This document shows positions 26,371-34,106 of a stretch of 64,000 nucleotides of DNA, in pieces. The notes below the pieces were generated by a model. The model searched no databases. It saw only the letters and a program-made list of their open reading frames with translations, and was not told the DNA's origin. The position numbers and the translations under genes were made by a program. Origin of the DNA: Chryseobacterium cucumeris (GTDB lineage Bacteria; Bacteroidota; Bacteroidia; Flavobacteriales; Weeksellaceae); contig NZ_LUVZ01000001.1 in NCBI RefSeq assembly GCF_001593385.1, positions 558,001 to 622,000 on the forward strand, read 5' to 3'. Every line of letters begins with the position of its first letter. The stretch's first letter is position 1.

Positions 26371-27039
26371 CTACTCTATGATCATTCCGTCTTTCATAAC
26401 GAGCTTGCGGTCTGTGATTTCTGCCAGATTCGGGTTATGCGTTACAATGACAAAAGTTTGGTTGTATTTGTCTCTAAGATCAAAAAACAATCTATGAAGA
26501 TCATCGGCGTTCTTGGAATCAAGGTTACCTGTAGGCTCATCTGCAAAAATAATTTTCGGGGAATTGATTAAAGCTCTTGCTACAGCTACCCTTTGCGCCT
26601 CTCCACCTGAAAGCTGGTTGGGTTTATGATTCAGTCTTTGCTCTATCTTTAGATCTTCAAATAAAGCATAAGCTTTTTCGATAGCTTCTCTTTCGTTAGC
26701 TCCAGCTATTTTTGTCGGAAGCAATACATTTTCCAATGCGGTAAACTCCGGAAGAAGCTGATGAAACTGAAATACGAAACCGATATTCTGATTTCTGAAT
26801 TTTGACAGCTGTTTATCATTCATATTAATAAATGATTCTCCTGCAATTTCAATTTCAGTATCATATTTATTAGATTGACTAGGATGATCCAAAGTTCCCA
26901 GAATCTGCAGCAATGTAGATTTACCAGCTCCTGATTCTCCTACAATAGAAACCACTTCCCCCGTTTTGATCTGAATATCAACACCTTTCAGTACCTCTAA
27001 ATTCCCATAAGATTTATGGATATTTCTTGCTTTAATCAT
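26371..27039 (-). CDS. lolD: ABC transporter ATP-binding protein, LolD/MacB type
   Basis: A 222-residue ATPase. It has Walker [10 protein letters not shown] (about 35), the Q-loop in [21 protein letters not shown], the signature [15 protein letters not shown], Walker [14 protein letters not shown] and the switch HNP. The [11 protein letters not shown]-loop is typical of the LolD/MacB group, which powers lipoprotein release or macrolide and peptide export. No permease gene is adjacent, so the partner is encoded elsewhere. It is the first gene of the leftward run that continues to ppa. Confidence 0.9.
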   Translation of the reverse strand: MIKARNIHKSYGNLEVLKGVDIQIKTGEVVSIVGESGAGKSTLLQILGTLDHPSQSNKYDTEIEIAGESFINMNDKQLSKFRNQNIGFVFQFHQLLPEFTALENVLLPTKIAGANEREAIEKAYALFEDLKIEQRLNHKPNQLSGGEAQRVAVARALINSPKIIFADEPTGNLDSKNADDLHRLFFDLRDKYNQTFVIVTHNPNLAEITDRKLVMKDGMIIE

Positions 27040-27071
27040 GATTCAAAAGTAGTGAATTGCCTGCAAATAAA

Positions 27072-27093
27072 AAACCGCTTTTTGAAGCGGTTT
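27072..27093 (-). terminator. Terminator hairpin
   Basis: AAACCGCTT (27072-27080) pairs with AAGCGGTTT (27085-27093); on the minus strand it ends in a T-run. It lies upstream of the LolD-like gene and ends whatever is transcribed leftward from about 27240. Confidence 0.85.
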
Positions 27094-27272
27094 GTATTTT
27101 ATTTTAGATTTAGTATTATTAGATTTTGTTAATTCATTTATAGAAGTCTTTTCTATTAATTTTTTTAATGATTCCTGTCTTATTTTTTTGCAAAAATTTT
27201 TGTAATATAAACTTTCTTCTAAACCCATAAGGTTTTGTTAGGTGTCTCCATTTCCATTTACCAAAAAACAGA

Positions 27273-27292
27273 AAAACCTCCTTGGAGGTTTT
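27273..27292 (-). terminator. Terminator of the DUF6705-like gene
   Basis: AAAACCTCC (27273-27281) pairs with GGAGGTTTT (27284-27292) right after the lipoprotein gene on the minus strand. Confidence 0.85.
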
Positions 27293-27295
27293 ATT

Positions 27296-27892
27296 TTATT
27301 GTTTTGTTAATACCATTTTTTCTTGGGGTAATAGAGGTACAAAGCTGCTGAAGTTTGGACATTTTGAAGGATTTAAAAGTCCATCTTTATCCTGAGAGTA
27401 ATACAATGTCATTTCATTAGGATTGTTTTTTCTAGTTTCTATAAATACATTACCGGATTCTAAACAATCATAGTTGCCAACAAAATGCATTAAATATGAT
27501 CTTTTTTGAAAATTATATCCCCAAAAATACGTATCATTATCAGATTTGTTCAAAGAATTATAAATAACATTTCCTTGGTTATCTTTGATTAGCATACGTC
27601 CGATAATCATATCCCATGAAAGCGCATCATTAGGATTATTTTTATAGTTTATCTTTTTATCTAATTTAATCTCATATTGTTTACTATTAGCAACGCCTTT
27701 CCATATCCCTATCAACTTGTCAAGTCTATTGTTAGTGTCCTTTACATATGTGATGTTCTCTAAATCAGGGCAGCCTTCATCATGATTAGGACGCATTGCG
27801 CATTCTTCAAATTGTTCCAAAGTTCCTATCACTTGTGCTTTACAAGAAACAAACAAAGATAGCAATGCCAGTATAAATAATTTATTTTTCAT
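27296..27892 (-). CDS. Lipoprotein, DUF6705-like
   Basis: A 198-residue exported protein. MKNKLFILALLSLFVSCK is an SPII signal with Cys at about residue 17. The body has YVKDTNNRLDKLIGIWKGV and a C-terminal PLLPQEKMVLTK, which resemble the DUF6705 proteins (often in tandem in Chryseobacterium). They probably form a small lipocalin-like beta barrel anchored to a membrane; no function is known. It lies 18 bases after the JAMM-like lipoprotein gene, in the same direction, and its own terminator follows. Confidence 0.78.
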   Translation of the reverse strand: MKNKLFILALLSLFVSCKAQVIGTLEQFEECAMRPNHDEGCPDLENITYVKDTNNRLDKLIGIWKGVANSKQYEIKLDKKINYKNNPNDALSWDMIIGRMLIKDNQGNVIYNSLNKSDNDTYFWGYNFQKRSYLMHFVGNYDCLESGNVFIETRKNNPNEMTLYYSQDKDGLLNPSKCPNFSSFVPLLPQEKMVLTKQ

Positions 27893-27910
27893 TGTTATAA
27901 ATTTTAATTT

Positions 27911-29224
27911 TTAAGGACAATCATTAGATTGTACGTTATTATTCGAATTTAATGTTTTTTTCTGTACAGTACCATTAGATTTTATTTTATATAATTCTAC
28001 TCCCTGTACGTCCATATTGTATCTCAAAAAGTTAAGAAATAATTTTTCAAAAGACCAATAAGGATTTCTTGTTCGAAATGCAGCATATTCATCCCTCCAC
28101 CGCTGAGTGTCGAATCCTGTTTTGATATCCGTTGGAGCACCTGTAAACATAATGGTATAATTCCCATAACTGGAAACCATAGCTCCATAAAGCTCACTGT
28201 AATTATCATCAGTCACCATTCCTGCCATGGTCATCAATGTATTAACATCTGCCGGAGAAAACATTCTGATAGGCTGATTTATTTCTATTTCTCCATTTTC
28301 ATTAGTCTTGCCTGTTTCATAATCATTCAAATGAGTGTGGATGTATCCTTTAAGATCTGGGGTTACTGTAACTGTCATTCCGTCCGAACTTGCTGTAGAA
28401 ACAGCTGGTGATAACTCTGTAAATACTCCGCTTTTACTTTCAGCATATCCTGTTTCTTTTTTGAGGCCTACTTTTGTAGCTAAAAGATCCACTTTAACTT
28501 TAAAATTAGCATTTATATTCTGAGCCTTCAACTTTGTACAAGGATCTTCTGTTTCCGGCGGATCCGGATATTCATAGCCATCACCACCTCCGCCTCCGTC
28601 ATCCATTCCTATAGGATCAAATGTCTTGGGGTTTGTGCCGGGAGTCCATTTACAAATTGTTTCCGAAGTTGTATATGGAGTACAATTAGGCTCGTTGTTG
28701 GTACATCCTATGGTAATCCATCTTGTACTACACACAAAAGTCGGCGTATTTCTTGATGAAATTCCGGTTTGAGGCTCTGTTTTCTCCCCATAATCGGTGA
28801 TATTGGAAAAGATAATAGCATGGAAGAAATCAATCATTTTTTTGTCATCTTTTTCAAAGAAATAGACTTTATTTCCTTCCCTTACGGCTTCCATAAGGAG
28901 AATTACTCTATTATCTTTTACTACAGGAACAAGCAGATATTTTTCTCCGAACTGGCCGAAGGTCATAGCATAATCCCAGTACAGCTCACCATATCTGCTT
29001 TTTACATGCTCAGCATTGGCTACTTTCATAAATACCTGCAGTACTTTATGGATGTATACTTCGTCTTCCTTCCAGAAGCTTTTTGAAGCAAATCTGGTAG
29101 AAGAACTATAAGAGTCTTGTTGCGCAGAGTCTTCTGTTGAGAATTCTTCGTTCCGGCAACACCATAAGGTGGACAGAATAGTAAACAGAAAGAATAATCG
29201 AAAAATAGTTTTTTTCATTGACAT
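27911..29224 (-). CDS. Large lipoprotein with JAMM-like motif
   Basis: A 437-residue surface or periplasmic lipoprotein: signal FLFTILSTLWCCRNE with a Cys at about residue 22-23. Residues of about 45-200 are unrecognised. A Cys-rich stretch (VCSTRW, GCTNNEPNCTPY, ICKW) and a glycine-aspartate linker (DDGGGGGDGYEYPDPPETEDPC) follow. The C-terminal part has KETGYAESKSG, then GYIHTHLND and MFSPADVNTL, which match a JAMM set (E, H-x-H, S-x-x-D) with a longer gap and Leu for Pro after the second His. An isopeptidase-like role is inference. Two Met codons two residues apart could start it. Confidence 0.7.
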   Translation of the reverse strand: MSMKKTIFRLFFLFTILSTLWCCRNEEFSTEDSAQQDSYSSSTRFASKSFWKEDEVYIHKVLQVFMKVANAEHVKSRYGELYWDYAMTFGQFGEKYLLVPVVKDNRVILLMEAVREGNKVYFFEKDDKKMIDFFHAIIFSNITDYGEKTEPQTGISSRNTPTFVCSTRWITIGCTNNEPNCTPYTTSETICKWTPGTNPKTFDPIGMDDGGGGGDGYEYPDPPETEDPCTKLKAQNINANFKVKVDLLATKVGLKKETGYAESKSGVFTELSPAVSTASSDGMTVTVTPDLKGYIHTHLNDYETGKTNENGEIEINQPIRMFSPADVNTLMTMAGMVTDDNYSELYGAMVSSYGNYTIMFTGAPTDIKTGFDTQRWRDEYAAFRTRNPYWSFEKLFLNFLRYNMDVQGVELYKIKSNGTVQKKTLNSNNNVQSNDCP

Positions 29225-29412
29225 TTGGTTTTTATTGTGTTAAATATAATTATTTTTCAAACTTGAGAGAAATAAATTATTATTCAAAATCTTTTTTTCA
29301 TAATTCTACCCGGTATTTAGAAAGAATAGCGGAATTGAAATCATAAGTAAAGGAGCTTTAGGAATAAATAAAGATCCTGAAAAAGTAATTTTTCAAATAT
29401 ATTAAAAACCAA

Positions 29413-29437
29413 AAAACCTCCCGATTTGGGAGGTTTT
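29413..29437 (-). terminator. Terminator of the pyruvate dehydrogenase genes
   Basis: AAAACCTCCC (29413-29422) pairs with GGGAGGTTTT (29428-29437), 21 bases beyond the E2 stop. Confidence 0.85.
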
Positions 29438-29457
29438 ACTATTTTCAGTTCAGAAAA

Positions 29458-31053
29458 TTACAGTAACAAAGTTAATGGACTTTCTAAATAGGTTCTTAAT
29501 GTCTGTAGGAACTGAGCCCCTGTAGCACCGTCTACTACTCTGTGGTCACACGCCAATGAAAGTTTCATGGTGTTTCCAACTACGATCTGACCATCTTTAA
29601 CGATTGGTTTCTCAATAATGGCTCCTACTGAAAGGATTGCAGAGTTTGGCTGATTGATGATACTTGTAAACGTTTCGATTCCGAACATTCCTAAGTTTGA
29701 AATAGAGAATGTAGATCCTTCCATTTCATTAGCTTTAAGACCTTTATTCTTAGCTCTTGAAGCCATATCTTTTACAGATGCAGAAATCTGAGTATAAGTC
29801 ATCTGATCCGTATTTTTCAATACCGGAACTACCAATCCGTCTGGAATAGCTACTGCTACACCGATGTTGATATTTCCTCTGTGAATGATCTTATCACCTG
29901 CCCAGCTTGAATTAACCTGAGGATGTTTTCTTAAAGCAATTGCAGTTGCTTTAATAATCATATCATTGAAAGAGATCTTAGTATCAGGTAAAGAATTGAT
30001 TTCTTTTCTAGCCTCAATTGCTTTATCCATATTGATCTCAACCATCAGATAATAGTGAGGGGCAGAGAATTTACTTTCAGAAAGACGTTTTGCAATAATA
30101 TTTCTTACTTGTGAATTTGGAGTCTCTGTATCTTCACCTTGTACAAAGCTTACTGCAACAGGAGCAGCGCTTGCTGCAGGAGCTGAAGCAGCTGGTTTTG
30201 CAGCTGGCTGATAGTTTTCAATATCTTTTTTAACGATTCTTCCGTTTTCACCAGACCCCTGAACACTGTTGATATCAACTCCCTTATCCTGAGCCATTTT
30301 CTTAGCCAGTGGAGAGATTGCTACTCTGTCAGAAGATGAAGAGTTCGCAACCGGAGCAGCTTTTTCTTCTGTTTTAGCTTCTGCTTTTTGTTCAGCTGGT
30401 TTTTCAGTTGACTGACCGGCAGCTTTTGGAGCTCCTACAGCGGAAACATCTGTTCCTGCAGGGCCAATGATTGCTAATACGGAATCAACCGGAGCAGCAC
30501 CTCCTTCTTCTACACCTTGCTTCAATAATACTCCATTGAATTCAGATTCGAAATCCTGTACTGCTTTATCTGTTTCGATCTCAGCAAGAAGGTCTCCTTC
30601 TTTTACTGTATCTCCTACGTTTTTGTGCCATTTAGCCACTTTACCTTCTGTCATTGTATCAGAAAGTCTTGGCATTGTAATAATTTCAACTCCTGCCGGA
30701 ACTTCTGCAGCAGCAGGCGCAGCAGTTTCTACTTTAGGCTGTTCTTCTGATTTTTTTTCTTCAGTTGCAGCAGCGGGAGCAGCAGCCCTACCTGTCAATC
30801 CTGAAATATCTTCTCCTTCATTCCCGATAATAGCTAAAACAGAGTCTACAGCAGCAGCAGATCCTTCTTCTACACCTACGTATAAAAGGGTTCCTTCTAT
30901 TTCAGATTCGAAATCCTGAACTGCTTTATCAGTTTCAATTTCAGCTAAAATATCTCCTTCTTTTACTTTATCTCCTACTTTTTTATGCCATTTGGCCACC
31001 TTACCTTCCGTCATTGTGTCGGACAGGCGGGGCATCGTAATTACTTCTGCCAT
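29458..31053 (-). CDS. pdhC: Pyruvate dehydrogenase E2 (dihydrolipoamide acetyltransferase), two lipoyl domains
   Basis: A 531-residue E2 subunit. Two lipoyl domains (about residues 2-80 and 125-200) each have MPRLSDTMTEGKVAKWHK and the lipoylated Lys in EIETDKAVQDFESE. Ala/Glu-rich linkers follow. The peripheral-subunit-binding domain reads VAISPLAKKMAQDKGVD (about 245). The catalytic domain ends with SLACDHRVVDGATGAQF. It transfers the acetyl group to CoA in the cytosolic complex. It is the downstream gene, 84 bases after E1-alpha. No E1-beta or E3 gene is here, so the complex is split across the genome. Confidence 0.95.
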   Translation of the reverse strand: MAEVITMPRLSDTMTEGKVAKWHKKVGDKVKEGDILAEIETDKAVQDFESEIEGTLLYVGVEEGSAAAVDSVLAIIGNEGEDISGLTGRAAAPAAATEEKKSEEQPKVETAAPAAAEVPAGVEIITMPRLSDTMTEGKVAKWHKNVGDTVKEGDLLAEIETDKAVQDFESEFNGVLLKQGVEEGGAAPVDSVLAIIGPAGTDVSAVGAPKAAGQSTEKPAEQKAEAKTEEKAAPVANSSSSDRVAISPLAKKMAQDKGVDINSVQGSGENGRIVKKDIENYQPAAKPAASAPAASAAPVAVSFVQGEDTETPNSQVRNIIAKRLSESKFSAPHYYLMVEINMDKAIEARKEINSLPDTKISFNDMIIKATAIALRKHPQVNSSWAGDKIIHRGNINIGVAVAIPDGLVVPVLKNTDQMTYTQISASVKDMASRAKNKGLKANEMEGSTFSISNLGMFGIETFTSIINQPNSAILSVGAIIEKPIVKDGQIVVGNTMKLSLACDHRVVDGATGAQFLQTLRTYLESPLTLLL

Positions 31054-31066
31054 AATCTATATTGAT

Positions 31067-31094
31067 TTGAGATTCGAGATTTGAGATTTGAGAT
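31067..31094. repeat. 7-bp tandem repeat in the pdhA-pdhC gap
   Basis: Four units of TTGAGAT (the second reads TCGAGAT) stand back to back. The following AAATTTCAAAC / TTCAAATTTC sequence is their partial complement, so a hairpin could form in the leader of pdhC. Confidence 0.75.
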
Positions 31095-31137
31095 TTCAGA
31101 AATTTCAAACTTCAAATTTCAAATAAATTTTTATTTT

Positions 31138-32139
31138 TTAGTTTTCTAATTTGTCTAAGAATGGATAATCTTCCTGAGCATATACATACTCATAGACTTT
31201 TTCTGCATCCGGATACGGGGAGTTTTCCATAAATTCGATACACTCTTCAACAAAGTCTCTGGATTTGTTATCCATAACTTCCAATTCTGCTTCTGTAGCC
31301 CATCCGTTTTCTAAAATTCTATGTTTTATCAATTCGATTGGGTCATCATTTTTATGAAGAGCTACTTCTTCTTTAGATCTATATGGCTCGGCATCAGACA
31401 TAGAGTGCCCTCTGTAACGGTAAGTTCTTGCTTCAATGAAAGTAGGTCCGTCTCCTCTTCTTGCTCTTTCAATAGCTTCGTAAGCAGCTTCTGCCACTTT
31501 TTCAGGATCCATTGCATCTACAGCAAGGCAAGGCATTTCGTATCCTAATCCTAATTTATAGATATCTTCGTGGTTGGCTGTTCTTTTTACAGAAGTTCCC
31601 ATTGCATACTGGTTGTTTTCTACAACAAATACTACAGGAAGTTTCCAGTTCATTGCCATGTTGAAGGTCTCATGTAAAGAACCTTGTCTTGCAGCACCAT
31701 CACCAAAGAAACAGATATTTACTGCTTTTCTGTCGAAATATTTATCTGCAAAAGCAATACCTGCACCTAATGGAATTTGTCCTCCAACGATACCATGTCC
31801 TCCGTAAAAACGGTGTTCTTTACTGAAAATGTGCATAGATCCACCCATACCTCCGGATGTTCCGGTAGCTTTACCACAAAGTTCAGCCATGATTCTTTTA
31901 GGATCTACTCCCATCGCCATTGGATGGATGTGACATCTGTAAGCAGTAATCATACTATCCTTTGTAAGATCCATTGCATGCGTAAAACCGGCAGGGATAG
32001 CTTCCTGACCGTTATACAAATGTAAAAATCCTCTGATCTTTTGTTTTAGGTAAAGAGAACGGCATTTGTCTTCAAACCTTCTCCACATTGTCATATCTTC
32101 ATACCACTTCAGGTATACCTCTTTAGAAAATTCTTTCAT
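31138..32139 (-). CDS. pdhA: Pyruvate dehydrogenase E1 component, alpha subunit
   Basis: A 333-residue thiamine-diphosphate enzyme subunit. It has GFLHLYNGQEAIPAGF at the N terminus, GGSMHIFSKEHRFYGGHGIVGGQ, and the ThDP motif from GDGAARQGSLHETFNMA to VVENNQYAMGT. TYRYRGHSMSD holds the phosphorylation-loop region seen in E1-alpha proteins. With E1-beta, which is absent from this window, it decarboxylates pyruvate and passes the acetyl group to E2. It lies upstream of pdhC, leftward. An unusually long gene-free gap lies on its 5' side. Confidence 0.95.
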   Translation of the reverse strand: MKEFSKEVYLKWYEDMTMWRRFEDKCRSLYLKQKIRGFLHLYNGQEAIPAGFTHAMDLTKDSMITAYRCHIHPMAMGVDPKRIMAELCGKATGTSGGMGGSMHIFSKEHRFYGGHGIVGGQIPLGAGIAFADKYFDRKAVNICFFGDGAARQGSLHETFNMAMNWKLPVVFVVENNQYAMGTSVKRTANHEDIYKLGLGYEMPCLAVDAMDPEKVAEAAYEAIERARRGDGPTFIEARTYRYRGHSMSDAEPYRSKEEVALHKNDDPIELIKHRILENGWATEAELEVMDNKSRDFVEECIEFMENSPYPDAEKVYEYVYAQEDYPFLDKLEN

Positions 32140-32938
32140 GTGTTAGCTCTTGCTTTTTTATGATGAAATAGTTGAGCAAAATTATGAAAAAAACTTTGTT
32201 TTTATTCTATACATAGATAACTTTTCGATTTTTCTGCAAAATCTATTTGCGGGCTGTATGGATTATTCTTAATTTCCGACCCCTTGGAAGCTTGATAAAG
32301 CTAAGTTTTATCCATTACATTCTTTCCGTAATATTTCAGAAATCGCCCTATTCATAAGTATTTCCCGAAACAACATATAATTAGGAGACATTGGAATTCT
32401 TTATATTTTGTTCTCCTATTTTATTCCTCTTTAATTATTGTTAATATATATTTTGGTTATTTCAACAGCTTCTTTTCCGGGAAAAATCTGTAAGTTTCAG
32501 AGTTCTGTCTTCAATTTCATTAACGAAATTACCCTATTGTTTTACCGTTCTGGCTTTAATTTCCTTCCAATCTTTGTCTGCTATAAATCCTTCCCTGCCA
32601 TTTTCATTGTATACTCACCTTTTCACTCAAGCAGGTAAACAACCTCTGTTTTTCATTGAATCCCGATTTCAGGATTGACACAATTGATGGATAGGTTGTA
32701 GTGTAACAATATTTTCCCGGGAAACTTTTTGAATAAAGGCTAAACAACCTGAAAATATAAATAATATGAATACAGGTTACATGATAATGCTGAGTAAGAC
32801 TGATCAATTAATATTAAGCATTTCCTGCAAAATTCAGTATTCATTTAAAAAAGCAAAAAAAACATTTCACTTCATCAAAAACATTTAGTAATCAGATAAC
32901 TTACCCATTAAATCACCTATTCCATCTCATGGTTTCCA
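32140..32938. other. Gene-free interval upstream of pdhA
   Basis: About 800 bases of AT-rich sequence between the divergent pdhA and PAP2-like genes. I see no convincing coding frame, tRNA or repeat. Only a TAATTTTG element on the minus strand at 32184-32177 could serve pdhA, with a leader of about 35 bases. Small open frames inside look like chance and have no promoter or family resemblance. Confidence 0.55.
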
Positions 32939-32969
32939 TTTGATTTTTGAGGTTATAATAGTATATTTG
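32939..32969 (+). promoter_or_regulatory. Promoter of the PAP2/BlaI/DUF4153 operon
   Basis: TTTG (32939-32942), a 19-base spacer and TATATTTG (32962-32969) form a full Bacteroidota promoter. It predicts a start site near 32973 and a leader of about 13 bases. Confidence 0.75.
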
Positions 32970-32985
32970 GTTTTTAATCTCAACT

Positions 32986-33588
32986 ATGGAAGAAAAACAA
33001 TCTTCATTATTACATAAAATTTCAAAAGTCATCTCTGATTTTTTTAATCCTTTGATCTCTCTGATCATTTTCTTTATCTACATGAGCATCAGAGAATATT
33101 CCCTTAAAAATTCTATGCTTTATTTCCTTCCTGTATTATTAATGATCATTATTCCGGTTGTGATATGGCTGGTGTGGAATGTAAAGACTGGAAGGTATAC
33201 CAATATGGATGTTTCCAACCGTGTCCAAAGGAAAACCTTATATATATTTATTGCAGTTTGTGTGATCGCCTATCTTCTTTTTAATTATATCAGAAACGGA
33301 TACATTGATTTTGTCATGCTATTTATTCTGGTACTACTTTTCGCTCTTCAGATCAGCAATCTTTTTATCAAAAGCTCGATGCATACAGCATTCAATGTAT
33401 TTGTGGCAGCACTCTTTTTCTCACTGAACTGGAAAATGGGTTTTGCATGGCTGGGAATCGCTATTTTAGTCGGAATCACACGTATCATTTTAAAAAGACA
33501 TACCGTAAAAGAAGTATTTATGGGGGCTGGAATAGCTTTTCTGGTATCTTTTATCTATCTTTATTGCAATATTCAATTTCAACATTAG
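32986..33588 (+). CDS. PAP2-like membrane phosphatase
   Basis: A 200-residue protein with about six membrane segments. The PAP2 signature parts are visible: KSSMHTAFNVFVAALF (S-x-x-H block, about 128) and GITRIILKRHTVKEVFMGAGIA (R-x6-H block, about 165). The first motif, usually K-x6-R-P, is degenerate (VSNRVQRKTLY). Such proteins remove phosphate from lipid-phosphates or undecaprenyl-pyrophosphate on the outer face of the membrane. The altered first motif makes activity uncertain. It is first in an operon with a BlaI-type regulator 8 bases downstream. Confidence 0.72.
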   Translation: MEEKQSSLLHKISKVISDFFNPLISLIIFFIYMSIREYSLKNSMLYFLPVLLMIIIPVVIWLVWNVKTGRYTNMDVSNRVQRKTLYIFIAVCVIAYLLFNYIRNGYIDFVMLFILVLLFALQISNLFIKSSMHTAFNVFVAALFFSLNWKMGFAWLGIAILVGITRIILKRHTVKEVFMGAGIAFLVSFIYLYCNIQFQH

Positions 33589-33596
33589 AATACTCT

Positions 33597-34082
33597 ATGA
33601 AAATAAATCATCTTACTGCCGCAGAAGAAAACTTTATGAAGCTGTTTTGGAAAATGGAATCTTTTTATCTGAAGGACGTTATGGAGCAGCATCCGGAACC
33701 GAAACCACACCAGAACACGGTTTCCACTTATTTGAAAATATTAGTTGAAAAAGGCTATCTATCTACTGTAAAAGAAGGAAGAATCTTTAAATACAGCGTA
33801 CTTGTTCCTTTAGATGGGTATAAAAAATTTCTATTAAAAGAACTTTCACACAACTTTTTTAATCATTCAGGGAAGGAAATCCTGGAGCTTTTATTAAGTG
33901 AAAAATTAATTTCCCAGGAAGATATGAAGGGTTATTTTGATCTAAAAATCGAAATAAAGCCAGCAAAGGTGGAAGAACCTAAGTTCGAAGTAGCTGAAGA
34001 AATCCTGAATCCAAAAAAAGAAAAGAAAACCAAAGGAAAAGACAAGGATAAGGATAAAAAGAAAAAAAAGAAAAAAGATTAA
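33597..34082 (+). CDS. BlaI/MecI-family repressor with lysine-rich tail
   Basis: A 161-residue protein starting at MKINHLTAAEENF. The winged helix-turn-helix has AEENFMKLFWKMESFYLKDV and NTVSTYLKILVEKGYLSTVKEG, as in BlaI and CopY repressors. A C-terminal tail of about 20 residues is almost all Lys, Asp and Glu. BlaI is normally cleaved through a BlaR1 sensor peptidase; none is adjacent, so how the repressor is released is unknown. The start at 33597 is taken because the longer frame runs into the PAP2 gene. The gap to the PAP2 gene is 8 bases and to the DUF4153 gene 24. Confidence 0.82.
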   Translation: MKINHLTAAEENFMKLFWKMESFYLKDVMEQHPEPKPHQNTVSTYLKILVEKGYLSTVKEGRIFKYSVLVPLDGYKKFLLKELSHNFFNHSGKEILELLLSEKLISQEDMKGYFDLKIEIKPAKVEEPKFEVAEEILNPKKEKKTKGKDKDKDKKKKKKKD

Positions 34083-34106
34083 TCTAAACCTTAAAAACAC
34101 CAAATC

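Noticed and set aside
27043..27228. 61-residue open frame MGLEESLYYKNF... on the minus strand
   Set aside because: It runs straight through a good terminator hairpin (27072-27093) and has no family resemblance. I keep only the note on the bounded interval.
29301..29400. Short plus-strand frame ending VIFQIY
   Set aside because: It has no start codon, lies between two leftward genes and is in an AT-rich gap next to a terminator. It could be a gene remnant but there is no support.
32438..32638. Small open frames in the gap before pdhA
   Set aside because: They have no promoter, no family signature and no sensible start; probably chance in an AT-rich region.
33447..33596. Longer N terminus of the BlaI-type repressor
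   Set aside because: The extension overlaps the PAP2-like gene in another frame and is unlike any BlaI N terminus; the ATG at 33597 fits the family.
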